Below the pieces are notes generated by a model, which made no database searches, had not been told where the DNA came from, and was given only the letters and a program-made list of their open reading frames with translations. From Skermanella rosea (lineage in GTDB: Bacteria; Pseudomonadota; Alphaproteobacteria; Azospirillales; Azospirillaceae): a stretch of DNA of 64,000 nucleotides. Location of the stretch: assembly GCF_016806835.2 (NCBI RefSeq), contig NZ_CP086111.1, positions 3,589,471 through 3,653,470 of the forward strand, read 5' to 3'. This document shows, in pieces, positions 20,893 to 29,036 of the stretch. How positions within the stretch are numbered: the stretch's first letter is position 1; the number at the start of each line of letters is the position of its first letter. Both the position numbers and the translations under genes were made by a program.

Positions 20893-21654
20893 ATGTGCGA
20901 GCTCCTGGGCATGAACGCCAACGTTCCGACCGACATCTGCTTCAGCTTCGCCGGCCTGATGCGCCGCGGCGGGCAGACCGGCCCCCATTCCGACGGTTGG
21001 GGCATCACCTTCTACGATGGCAAGGGATGCCGCAGCTTCCACGATCCGAGCCCCAGCGCGGAGTCGGAGATCGCCCGGTTCATCCGCAGCTACTCGATCA
21101 AGAGCACCAACGTGATCTGCCATATCCGGCGCGCGAACCGGGGCCGGGTGGCGCTGGAGAACACCCATCCCTTCATCCGCGAACTGTGGGGGCGCTACTG
21201 GACCTTCGCCCACAACGGCCAGCTCAAGGGCGTCAAGACGCTGCCCCTGTCGGTCTACCAGCCGGTCGGCAGCACCGACAGCGAGCACGCCTTCTGCTGG
21301 ATGCTGGACCGGCTGCGCGAGCGCTGGGACCGGCCGCCGGCGTTCAAGACCCTGTGCCGGGAGATCAGGGCGCTGGCGGAAGAACTGAACGGCATGGGCG
21401 TCTTCAACCTGCTGCTGTCCGACGGACGGGCGCTGTTCTGCTTCTGCAGCACCAACCTCGCCTGGCTGACCCGGCGGCATCCGTTCGGCAACGCCACCCT
21501 GATCGACGAGGATCTGAGCGTCGATTTCGCGCAGGAGACGACGGCGAGGGACGTCGTGACGATGATCGCGACCCGCCCGCTGACCCGGGACGAGGAGTGG
21601 ACGATCATGGACAAGGGGTCGCTGGTGGTTTTCCGCGACGGGTGTTGCCTTTGA
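20893..21654 (+). CDS. Class II glutamine amidotransferase (YafJ/EgtC-like)
   Basis: A 253-aa N-terminal-nucleophile hydrolase. Cys2 in [12 protein letters not shown] is the catalytic nucleophile after Met removal; supporting motifs are [47 protein letters not shown] and [14 protein letters not shown]. The glutaminase domain stands alone without a synthetase partner, so the acceptor is unknown. The upstream in-frame ATG at 20836 overlaps the previous gene and would bury Cys2, so it was rejected. It lies 41 bp after the ArsC-like gene and may share the draTG transcript. Confidence 0.88.
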   Translation: MCELLGMNANVPTDICFSFAGLMRRGGQTGPHSDGWGITFYDGKGCRSFHDPSPSAESEIARFIRSYSIKSTNVICHIRRANRGRVALENTHPFIRELWGRYWTFAHNGQLKGVKTLPLSVYQPVGSTDSEHAFCWMLDRLRERWDRPPAFKTLCREIRALAEELNGMGVFNLLLSDGRALFCFCSTNLAWLTRRHPFGNATLIDEDLSVDFAQETTARDVVTMIATRPLTRDEEWTIMDKGSLVVFRDGCCL

Positions 21655-21731
21655 CGATGAATCTATTATTGTAATTGAACTAAATACCTCTGACTCGCGT
21701 CGGAGCATCGACTATCGGGAGCCGGCACCGT

Positions 21732-23711
21732 ATGACCGATCACTGCACCGGTCCTGATTCCCTGCTGGACGCCCTCCTCCGCGCCTCCCCGAGCGCCGTC
21801 GTCATCGTGGAACGGCCGGCGGAATCGTCCGTTCCACGCATCATAAGGTCCAACCAGGCAGCCGACTCGCTTCCGACGGCGATCATGGCGGCGTTGCTGG
21901 ACCGCTGCGACGAGGCGTCCCTGACCGGGACGGCCGTCGCCGTGGACCTGCCGCATCAGGACGAAGCCGGCGAGCGCTGGCTGCGACTGACCGCCGGCCG
22001 CGAGGGTGCCGTGGTCGTCGGCTGCGTCACCGACATCACGGAACTCCGGCGGACGCGGCAGGATCTCGACGACCTCAGGGCGGCATTCGATGGGGCGAAG
22101 CGCGAGGCCGAGCGGCAGCGCGAGGCGGCGCACTCGGCCGGCGAGGCAAAGACGCGCTTCCTGGCGACCATGAGCCACGAGCTCCGCACGCCCATGAACG
22201 CGATCCTGGGGTTCGCCGACCTGCTGAAGGTCTGCACGATCGAGCCGCAGCAGGTCTCCTATGTCGAGATCATCCGGCGCTCGGGCCAGGACCTGCTGCG
22301 GGTTCTGAACGATATCCTGGACTTCAGCAAGATCGAGGCGGGGTTCCTGACCCTGGAGCGGCGGCCGTTCAGCCCGGCCTCGATCGCCCGCGACGTGGTC
22401 ATGCTGTTCGCCGCGACCGCTCGCGACAAGGAGACGTCGCTGTTCGTGACCACCGATTCCGACGTTCCGGACTGGATCGAGGGGGACGTGACGCGGCTTC
22501 GGCAGGTGCTGTCGAACCTGATCGGCAACGCCTGCAAGTTCACCGAGGACGGCCGGATCGACGTCCGGGTCTCGGTCGGACCCGCCGGCATGGTCGAGTT
22601 CGCGGTGATCGATACCGGGATCGGCATGACGCCCGAGCAGGTTCGGCAACTCTTCCGGCCCTTCGTCCAGGCCGACGTGACGACCACCCGACGGTTCGGC
22701 GGCACCGGCCTGGGGCTGGCGATCAGCAAGCGGCTGGTCGAGGCAATGGGCGGAACGGTGCGCGTGACCAGCATGCCCGGCGAGGGCTCCGCCTTCCTGG
22801 TCCGGATACCGGCGCATGTCTGCGCCCCGCCGGCCTACGCCGACGACGACGGACTGGAAGAGGCGGCGGCACCCGACTTCCGCCGGGTGTTGCTGGCCGA
22901 GGACAACGCGATCAACCGCATGCTGGTCGAGCGTATCCTGGAGCAGGACGGCCACGAGATCGTCTCCGTGCCGGACGGTCGACTGGCGGTGCTGGAGATC
23001 GCGGAGAGCGGCCTCCGGGCGGCGGACAACCCGTCCGGCTACGATCTTGTGCTGATGGACATGCACATGCCGGAAATGGACGGCCCGACCGCGACGCGGA
23101 CGATCCGGGAGCTGGCCGGGCCGGCATCGTCGATCCCGATCGTCGGGCTGAGCGCCGATGCCATGACCGACCAGATGGACCGCCACATGTCGGCGGGGCT
23201 GGACGCCTATCTGACCAAGCCGATCGACCATGGGAAGCTGAGGGCCATCGTCGCCCGGACGCGGCCGAGCGTGCCGGGAGGCCCCGCGAAGATGCCGGAA
23301 CGGGCCGCCGTGCCGGAACCCCGCCGGGAGGAACCGGAACCGCAGCATGACCGGGACCTGATCGACGAGGCGCAGATCGAGGAGATCCGCGCCGGCGTGG
23401 GCGACGAGATGCTGGCCGAGCTTCTGTCGGCCTTCTGCGATGATGTCGGGAAGGAGTTCGACCGGGTGCGGAGCGCCAGCGCCGCGGAGGATTGGGCGGC
23501 CCTGGCGGTATCCGCGCACACCCTGAAGGGCGTGGCCAGCAACCTGGGCGCCGCCCGGATCGCCGGGCTCGCCAAGTCTCTGGAGCTCGCCGCCAAGGAT
23601 GCCGCCAACCTCAACACCGTCGCCCCGATCCTGGAACTGGACAGCGACCTGTTCGGCAACCTGGCGACGGCGGTGGACCGCACGGTCCGGGAGCTGTCCC
23701 GCCGGACCTGA
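21732..23711 (+). CDS. Hybrid sensor histidine kinase (PAS-like, HisKA, HATPase, REC, Hpt)
   Basis: A 659-aa soluble hybrid kinase. A PAS-like input region is at about 1-105, then a coiled coil (about 105-145). HisKA carries phospho-His149 (ATMSHELRTPMNAILGF). The HATPase has N- and G-boxes (LSNLIGNACKF, DTGIGM, GGTGLGLAISKRL). A receiver domain has Asp443 (LVLMDMHMPEMDG) and a C-terminal Hpt domain has His596 (SAHTLKGVASNLG). No transmembrane helices are apparent, so it senses a cytoplasmic signal. No separate output regulator is adjacent. It is downstream of draTG and ends 12 bp from the convergent SIR2-like gene. Confidence 0.92.
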   Translation: MTDHCTGPDSLLDALLRASPSAVVIVERPAESSVPRIIRSNQAADSLPTAIMAALLDRCDEASLTGTAVAVDLPHQDEAGERWLRLTAGREGAVVVGCVTDITELRRTRQDLDDLRAAFDGAKREAERQREAAHSAGEAKTRFLATMSHELRTPMNAILGFADLLKVCTIEPQQVSYVEIIRRSGQDLLRVLNDILDFSKIEAGFLTLERRPFSPASIARDVVMLFAATARDKETSLFVTTDSDVPDWIEGDVTRLRQVLSNLIGNACKFTEDGRIDVRVSVGPAGMVEFAVIDTGIGMTPEQVRQLFRPFVQADVTTTRRFGGTGLGLAISKRLVEAMGGTVRVTSMPGEGSAFLVRIPAHVCAPPAYADDDGLEEAAAPDFRRVLLAEDNAINRMLVERILEQDGHEIVSVPDGRLAVLEIAESGLRAADNPSGYDLVLMDMHMPEMDGPTATRTIRELAGPASSIPIVGLSADAMTDQMDRHMSAGLDAYLTKPIDHGKLRAIVARTRPSVPGGPAKMPERAAVPEPRREEPEPQHDRDLIDEAQIEEIRAGVGDEMLAELLSAFCDDVGKEFDRVRSASAAEDWAALAVSAHTLKGVASNLGAARIAGLAKSLELAAKDAANLNTVAPILELDSDLFGNLATAVDRTVRELSRRT

Positions 23712-23723
23712 CCTCCGTGCGGT

Positions 23724-24557
23724 CTACGAGCGGGACAGGACCTCGACCGCTTCGGCCAGGGGCAGGTCGATGCGCGTGATGCCGTAGGTCTCGATGAACT
23801 TGGCCTCGTTCCGGGACAGCTCCCCGGAAATCACCGCCCAATGCCGCTCGGCCGACCGTTTGATGATCTGGCGGGCGAAGGTGCGGCCGATCTCGCCGTC
23901 GAAGCGGCAACCCAGGAACAGGAAGTTGCGCCCCGCCCGGAGGTTCTGCACCACCGCCGGGATCGGGGACTGGATGTCGATCTCGGTCAGGACCTCGACA
24001 TAGTCGCTGTCCGAAACCAGGTAGTTGCCGGCCGGCGTCACGGCCCCCATGGGCTTGTAGAGCACCCGGTTCCAGCCGGCGGCGGCATCGCCATCGGCGG
24101 GTTCGCTATCAGGGCCGAAATAGCGGACCCACTCGCCCAGGGATTGCGGATGGCTCATGCCCTGGATCTGGCCCCAGGAATGCACGCCGCCGAGCGCGCG
24201 CGCCATGGTATCGTCGTACCAGGTGTCGACGATCAGCGGCAGTTCCGGGATGCCGGCGAGGTAGCGGTGGAGCGCCGTGGGCTCCGGCCCGGTCTTGAAC
24301 AGACCTGTCAGGATGGTTTCCAGGGTCCGGCGGTGCTTGTGGCTCTCGATATACTGGCTGGCCGCGGTCAGGTGGCGGCGGATGCGGCCGGGCACGGCGG
24401 CCTTGGCGGTCAGCGCCGCGACCAGTTCCTCCGGCGAGCGGGGGATCGGGCACGCGCCCTCGACCAGGTCGAACACGCCGGCGCCGAGATACGGGATCAC
24501 CTGCCGCGCCTTCAGGCCGCCGGCGACTTCCGCCAGCAGGGTGTGGGCTGTCGTCAT
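23724..24557 (-). CDS. Nif-linked SIR2-like protein, probable catalytic His missing
   Basis: A 277-aa protein with SIR2-like features: an N-terminal VIPYLGAGVF (GAG nucleotide-binding loop), a central KPMGAVTPAGNYLVSDSDY and a C-terminal FLFLGCRFDGEIGRTFA. In active SIR2-like enzymes the central segment normally reads xLHG followed by a strand and ...DY; here the His position is Met, so NADase/deacetylase chemistry is doubtful. It is the last gene of the nifB block, 13 bp after the DegT-like gene. Function unknown; co-transcription with nif genes suggests an accessory role. Fold assignment moderately sure. Confidence 0.72.
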   Translation of the reverse strand: MTTAHTLLAEVAGGLKARQVIPYLGAGVFDLVEGACPIPRSPEELVAALTAKAAVPGRIRRHLTAASQYIESHKHRRTLETILTGLFKTGPEPTALHRYLAGIPELPLIVDTWYDDTMARALGGVHSWGQIQGMSHPQSLGEWVRYFGPDSEPADGDAAAGWNRVLYKPMGAVTPAGNYLVSDSDYVEVLTEIDIQSPIPAVVQNLRAGRNFLFLGCRFDGEIGRTFARQIIKRSAERHWAVISGELSRNEAKFIETYGITRIDLPLAEAVEVLSRS

Positions 24558-24570
24558 GGTCTGGATTCCT

Positions 24571-25764
24571 TCAATAGATGGCGGCGCCGGCGCCGGAATT
24601 GACGGTGGCGTCCTTGAGCCGCTGCACGATGAACTCGACCTCGTCCCGGTCGAGCGCGCCGTGGAACGGCACCGCGATCACGCGGTCGGCGGTCTTCTCG
24701 GCGACCGGGCAGTCGCCGCGCCGTCCGCCCCGCTCGGCGTAGAATTGCTGGATATGGAGCGGGACGCCGAACGAGGCCGAATCGATCCCCTGGGTCAGCA
24801 TGTCCTCGATCACCGCGTTGCGCAGGCTGACCGAGAAGCGGGTGCCGAGATGAACCGCGTAGGCGTGGCAATGCACCACCGTCACGCCCGGCGCGTGGTA
24901 GGGCGGCTTGATCCCCTCGAAGCTCTGCATCGCCGCCTCGTAGTACCCGACGACGGCGCGGCGGCGCTCCAGGATCTCGTCGATCCGCTTCAGCTGGACG
25001 AGGCCGAGGGCCGCGTTCAGGTTGCCGAGCTTGGCCTGCCAGGGAACGTTATGGCTGATCACGACCGACTTCAGGTGCTCCGGCTCGCGCTTGCGCAGGT
25101 AGCGCAGGCGGGACGCCAGGCCGTCGTCGTCGGTCACGACCATGCCGCCCTCGCCGCACAGCAGCGGGCCGGGTTCGGAGAAGTCGAACACCGCGCAGTC
25201 GCCGAAGCTGCCGACGATCCGCCCCTGGTAGGTCGAGCCGATCGCCTCGGTCGAATCCTCGATCAGGACGACGCCGCGCTCGCCGGCCAAAGCCCTCAGC
25301 TCGTCCCAGGGCGCGGGATGGCCGTTGGTGTTGCCGGCGATGATCGCTCTGGTCGCCGGGGTGATCCGCTCCGCCGCCTTGACCGGGTTCAGCGTGTGCG
25401 ACCAGTAGTCGATGTCGGAGAACACCGGGTTGGCGCCGGCCAGCGCCACGGCATGGACGACCTGGTGCCAGCCGTAGGGCGAGCACAGGATGTCGTCGCC
25501 CGGACCGAAGCCGTGGGCCTTCAGCGCCAGCAGCATGGCCATGGTGCCGCTGGTCACCGCGACCGCGTGGCGACGGCCGACATAGGCGGCGAAGGCCTCC
25601 TCGAAGGACTCCGTCAGGCGTCCGTCGTTGAGGCTGGCCGAAGTCAGGATGCGCTCGATCACCCGGGTCTCGGCGGCACCGATGTCCGGCTGGGTCAGCG
25701 CGATGTCCGCGAAGACCTCTTCCTCGGTGCCCCCGGTCTCCGCCGGGTCGGGAGCGCCGGTCAT
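24571..25764 (-). CDS. DegT/DnrJ/EryC1/StrS-type aminotransferase-like protein lacking the PLP lysine
   Basis: A 397-aa fold-type I protein of the DegT family: SGTMAMLLALKAHGFGPGDD, the Asp motif VVLIEDSTEAIGSTYQG, FSEPGPLLCGEGGMVVT and the later HCHAYAVHLGTRF. In catalytic members the segment before GEGG carries the PLP-binding lysine (FSFHxTKxxxxGEGG). Here the aligned position is Gly, so a normal aldimine cannot form. It may be a binding or non-transaminase derivative. Its ATGA overlap with the 93-aa gene shows tight coupling inside the nif block. Substrate unknown. Confidence 0.8.
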   Translation of the reverse strand: MTGAPDPAETGGTEEEVFADIALTQPDIGAAETRVIERILTSASLNDGRLTESFEEAFAAYVGRRHAVAVTSGTMAMLLALKAHGFGPGDDILCSPYGWHQVVHAVALAGANPVFSDIDYWSHTLNPVKAAERITPATRAIIAGNTNGHPAPWDELRALAGERGVVLIEDSTEAIGSTYQGRIVGSFGDCAVFDFSEPGPLLCGEGGMVVTDDDGLASRLRYLRKREPEHLKSVVISHNVPWQAKLGNLNAALGLVQLKRIDEILERRRAVVGYYEAAMQSFEGIKPPYHAPGVTVVHCHAYAVHLGTRFSVSLRNAVIEDMLTQGIDSASFGVPLHIQQFYAERGGRRGDCPVAEKTADRVIAVPFHGALDRDEVEFIVQRLKDATVNSGAGAAIY

Positions 25765-26042
25765 GCCGCCTCCTCGCGCTCGGCGATGACGATGCCGGTC
25801 GCCCGGGCCGGCTCGCGGGTCACCTTCCAGCAATGGTCGTGGCTGTCCACCAGATAGAGCAGGTAGGAGGGTTCCTCCCGGAAAGGTTCTTCCGACAGGT
25901 CGCTCTCCAGGCAGCCGGTGATTGTCAGGCCCTGGAACTTCTGCTTGAGCGTCCTGACGACGGCGTCGCGGCGGGTTCCGGCGGCGTAGAGCTGGGAGGC
26001 CTGGGCGGCGATGGTCTCGATGCCGGCGAGGGAGAGGGCCAT
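25761..26042 (-). CDS. Small nif-cluster protein of unknown function
   Basis: A 93-aa protein: an N-terminal helical half (IETIAAQASQLYAAGTRRDA), then a predicted beta-rich half with EEPSYLLYLVDSHDHCWKVT. It lies between nifT and the DegT-like gene, 3 bp from nifT and overlapping the next gene by 4 bp (ATGA), so it is clearly part of the operon. I think it belongs to a small nif-linked family (possibly the one labelled DUF6129) but cannot confirm that. No catalytic motif is apparent; a lone HDHCW could bind metal. Confidence 0.72.
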   Translation of the reverse strand: MALSLAGIETIAAQASQLYAAGTRRDAVVRTLKQKFQGLTITGCLESDLSEEPFREEPSYLLYLVDSHDHCWKVTREPARATGIVIAEREEAA

Positions 26043-26045
26043 GGC

Positions 26046-26252
26046 TCAGCCCTCGAGCTTGCGGGCTTCGACGGTCAGCGGCAGGCGGGTGTCTTCCGGA
26101 AGATCGGGCATTTCCAGGACCCAGCCGTTCTCCAGGGTAACCTTGCCGCCCCAGATCGCCGGCTTCTCGGACGAAACGACGTTCGTCTCCAGATCCTTCT
26201 TGGCGACGTAGATCATGAACTGGCCGCCTGACTTGCGAAGCATCACTTTCAT
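26046..26252 (-). CDS. nifT: NifT/FixU protein
   Basis: A 68-aa protein, MKVMLRKSGGQFMIYVAKKD followed by WGGKVTLENGWVLEMPD, the typical NifT sequence. The start was set at this ATG; the frame continues 14 codons upstream without family resemblance. NifT is conserved in nif clusters but mutants generally show little phenotype, and its role is unknown. It follows the second nifS by 51 bp. Confidence 0.93.
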   Translation of the reverse strand: MKVMLRKSGGQFMIYVAKKDLETNVVSSEKPAIWGGKVTLENGWVLEMPDLPEDTRLPLTVEARKLEG

Positions 26253-26303
26253 CGGAACTCTCCAGAGGTCATCAAATGTCAACTCGGCCCGCACGGATCG
26301 CCG

Positions 26304-27449
26304 TCATGCCGCGAGGCGGGCGGCGATCGGCGGCAGGGCTTCCAGGACGGCGTCGATGTCCGACGCCTGGGTGTAGCGGCTGAGGGAGAAGCGCAGGCTG
26401 GACGCGGCCAGGGCGGAGCCGAGCCCCAGCGCCAGCAGCACGTGGCTGGGATCCATGCCGCCCGCGGCGCAGGCGGCGCCCATGCTGACCTGGATTCCCG
26501 CCTGATCGAGCTTCATCAGCAGCGCCTCGCCCTCCATGGGGCGGCCGCTGCGGTCGATGAAGCTGATGTTGGACGTGTTGGGAATGCGCGCGGTGTCGCC
26601 GCCGTTGACCCGCGCACCCGGCATCCGGGCCAGCACCCCGGCCTCCAGCCGGTCGCGGAGCGCCGCGACGGCGACGCCGGACCGGGCCGCCAGCGCCTCG
26701 ACCGCGAGCCGTGCCGCGACGCCCAGCCCGACGATCGCCGGGACGTTCTCGGTCCCGCCGCGCAGGTGCCGCTCCTGGTGGCCCATGATCACGGGCGCGA
26801 GGGCGAAGCCCTTGCGCACGAACAGCACGCCGACGCCCTTGGGTCCGTGCAGCTTGTGCCCGGAGAAGGTCAGCAGGTCGATCTTCATCTCGCTCAGGTC
26901 GACCTCCAGCCGGCCGACCGCCTGGACCGCGTCGGTGTGGAAGGCGGCACCGCGCGACCGGGCGATGTCGGCGGCCTCCGCCACCGGCATCAGGACGCCG
27001 GTCTCGTTGTTGGCCCACATCACCGAGACCAGCGCGGTATCGCTCGACACCACCGAGGCCAGCTCGTGCCGGCGCAGGCGGCCGGAGGCGTCCACCGGCA
27101 GGACGGTGACATGGTAGCCCTGGCCGCGGAGGTCCTCGAACAGCATCAGGTTGGACGGATGCTCGACCGCCGTCGTCACCACGTGGCGCCGGTCCGGCCG
27201 GGCGCGGAGCGTCCCGAGGATCGCCAGGTGGTTGGCCTCGGTCGCGCTCGACGTGAACACCACCTCCGACGCCTTGGCGCCGATCAGCCCGGCGACGGCG
27301 CTGCGGGCCTGCCCCACCGCTTGCTTGACCGCCATCGCCGGACCATGGGCGCTGGACGGGTTGGCGTAGAGTTCGCCCAGGTAGGGAAGCATGGCGGCCA
27401 CGACTTCGGGGGCCGGCATGGTCGTGGCGTTGTTGTCCAGGTAGATCAC
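26304..27449 (-). CDS. nifS: Second NifS-type cysteine desulfurase
   Basis: A 381-aa class-V PLP enzyme starting MIYLDNNATTMPAPEV. The PLP lysine is in LTFSGHKLHGPKGVGVLFV and the catalytic Cys in SMGAACAAGGMDPSHVLLA. The Cys loop differs from the nifU-linked copy (SSGSACTSG), so the two are diverged paralogues and not a recent duplication. It likely delivers sulfur for a step served by the nifB block, perhaps NifB-co formation or repair. It lies between the nifZ genes and nifT; a similar order occurs in other alphaproteobacterial clusters. Catalytic residues are intact. Confidence 0.94.
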   Translation of the reverse strand: MIYLDNNATTMPAPEVVAAMLPYLGELYANPSSAHGPAMAVKQAVGQARSAVAGLIGAKASEVVFTSSATEANHLAILGTLRARPDRRHVVTTAVEHPSNLMLFEDLRGQGYHVTVLPVDASGRLRRHELASVVSSDTALVSVMWANNETGVLMPVAEAADIARSRGAAFHTDAVQAVGRLEVDLSEMKIDLLTFSGHKLHGPKGVGVLFVRKGFALAPVIMGHQERHLRGGTENVPAIVGLGVAARLAVEALAARSGVAVAALRDRLEAGVLARMPGARVNGGDTARIPNTSNISFIDRSGRPMEGEALLMKLDQAGIQVSMGAACAAGGMDPSHVLLALGLGSALAASSLRFSLSRYTQASDIDAVLEALPPIAARLAA

Positions 27450-27494
27450 GGCACACCTCGCATCAGTCGGTCGCGGCGCCCTGCGGGACCGGGA

Positions 27495-27851
27495 TCAATC
27501 CATCCGTCCGGGAACCATGGACCGGGCCCCCAGGACCGGGGCGATCTCCTCCTCCAGGCAGCCGACCAGCTTGCCGCCGGGAAACTCGACCAGGTAGACC
27601 GGCAGGTTGTTGGCTTCCGGGGCGTAGCCGACGCGGATGATCTCGCCGACCGTGTCCTTGACCACGAGAAGGCTTCCGGCCGGGCTGTCGGGATGGCTGC
27701 CGTCGTTCAGCAGGTCGGACAGCGCCTTGACGGCGATGCCCCACTCGTACTTGGGTTCGCGCGGCGGCACGTAGCCGGTCCCGCCCTCCGGCTCCGCGAC
27801 GACGATGTCGGAGGTGAGGCCGGTGTCTTCGGGGGATTTCTGATCGGTCAT
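27495..27851 (-). CDS. nifZ: NifZ-family protein (second, divergent copy)
   Basis: A 118-aa protein whose core, EWGIAVKALSDLLNDGSHPD, then GSLLVVKDTVGEIIRVG and VYLVEFPGGKLVGCLEEE, follows the NifZ beta-barrel pattern (G-x-V, NDG, G-x-x-G, YxVxF). It has a longer acidic N-terminus than the copy at 27891. NifZ assists maturation of the second half of the MoFe tetramer. Tandem with the canonical nifZ, 39 bp after it. Confidence 0.85.
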   Translation of the reverse strand: MTDQKSPEDTGLTSDIVVAEPEGGTGYVPPREPKYEWGIAVKALSDLLNDGSHPDSPAGSLLVVKDTVGEIIRVGYAPEANNLPVYLVEFPGGKLVGCLEEEIAPVLGARSMVPGRMD

Positions 27852-27890
27852 GGTTGCGCTCCGGGGGTGGGATCTGGGACGGGCGACGGT

Positions 27891-28199
27891 TCAGCCGGCG
27901 CGAACGTGGCTCTGCGGGGCATTGGCGAGGGCATCGACCATCTCCAGCTCCTTGGCGCGCATGCCGATCACCCGGCGCTGCTCGTAAAAATCGACGCTGT
28001 AGATGTGATACATCTGGAGATAGGAGCCGATGCTGATCACGTAGCCGACGGAGCCGGCCGGGATCAGCACGTCGCCGACCGGCGCGCCGGGATAGGTCCC
28101 GTCGTTGCGGATGTCTCGGACGCTGCGGACCTTCTGGCCGACCTCGTACTCGGGCGGGCCTTCCAGTTCGTTGGCGTCCTGCGGATTACGGTTGGCCAT
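27891..28199 (-). CDS. nifZ: NifZ, MoFe-protein maturation factor
   Basis: A 102-aa protein with the canonical NifZ core: YEVGQKVRSVRDIRNDGTYP, then GDVLIPAGSVGYVISIGSYL and the C-terminal IYSVDFYEQRRVIGMRAKEL. The ATG (MANRNPQDANE) was chosen because sequence upstream overlaps the LRV spacer and lacks homology. NifZ acts as a chaperone in P-cluster formation on NifDK. It lies 66 bp after the LRV gene, in the nifB block. Confidence 0.93.
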   Translation of the reverse strand: MANRNPQDANELEGPPEYEVGQKVRSVRDIRNDGTYPGAPVGDVLIPAGSVGYVISIGSYLQMYHIYSVDFYEQRRVIGMRAKELEMVDALANAPQSHVRAG

Positions 28200-28265
28200 G
28201 GCGGGGGCTCCGGCTCGGGGTGAGGCGTGGCGGGGGCCGTCGCCCCCGGGGAATGTCATCGGATG

Positions 28266-29036
28266 TCATGGAACGTCGTCCTGGAGGACGAGGCCGGCGC
28301 GCCGGCGCCGGGCGATCTCGCGCACCTCGTCGACCGGGTCCTCGATCAGGGGGTCCAGGTACTCGTCCGCGATACGGCTCGCGACGACGTAGCGCACGCA
28401 CCAGTCGGCATCGTTGATCATGGCGCTGAGCTTGTCGGGGCAGAGCCGCTGGGCGACATGCAGGCGGACGCGCTGGCTGTCGTCCCAGGCCATGCTGGCG
28501 AGCCATTCCAGGCCGATCCGCCGGGCGACCTCCAGCCGCACCTCGGCGTCCTCGTCGCGCATCATGGCCGGCAGCATGCCTTCCGGGACGCGGCGGGCCA
28601 CGCGCAGGCGGACCGAATAGTCCGGGTCGCGCATCATCGGGGCGAGGTCGCCGTCCTCCAGCCGGCTGGCGACGGAGATCCGCACCTCCCGGTCGGGGTC
28701 GCCCCGCATCTTGAGCAGCAACCGGCGCGGCAGGCGGCGGGCAACGCTGCTGCGCACCGTCTCGTCCAGGTCGTCCATGAGCCGCGGCACGTGGAACAGC
28801 GGCGCATGGCGCACGGCGATGGCGCGCACCTCGAAATAGGGATGGTCCAGCTGCTCGACCGCGAGGTCCTCGTTCCACTGGAAGAACCGCTGGATGCGCT
28901 TGGCGTAGCGGTCGTGTACGCAGGCCTTGAGCGGCTGGCACCGGCCGTCCGGCTTGCGGTCGGCGTAGCGGCAGGCAATGCAATCCACCGGCCGGCCGAG
29001 CCAGTCCAGGGCCTCGTCCATGTCATGGAACGTCAT
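28266..29036 (-). CDS. LRV (leucine-rich repeat variant) protein with N-terminal [4Fe-4S] motif
   Basis: A 256-aa protein with N-terminal cysteines Cys19, Cys22, Cys33 and Cys39 (CIACRYADRKPDGRC, then CQPLKAC), followed by about eight 24-residue LRV repeats with the pattern DPDxxVRxxVARRL (RDPDYSVRLRVARRV, RDEDAEVRLEVARRI and others). This is the LRV Fe-S family first seen next to Azotobacter nif genes. Its function is not known; the curved repeat scaffold suggests protein-protein binding. It overlaps the TPR-like gene upstream by 4 bp, showing translational coupling. Confidence 0.92.
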   Translation of the reverse strand: MTFHDMDEALDWLGRPVDCIACRYADRKPDGRCQPLKACVHDRYAKRIQRFFQWNEDLAVEQLDHPYFEVRAIAVRHAPLFHVPRLMDDLDETVRSSVARRLPRRLLLKMRGDPDREVRISVASRLEDGDLAPMMRDPDYSVRLRVARRVPEGMLPAMMRDEDAEVRLEVARRIGLEWLASMAWDDSQRVRLHVAQRLCPDKLSAMINDADWCVRYVVASRIADEYLDPLIEDPVDEVREIARRRRAGLVLQDDVP

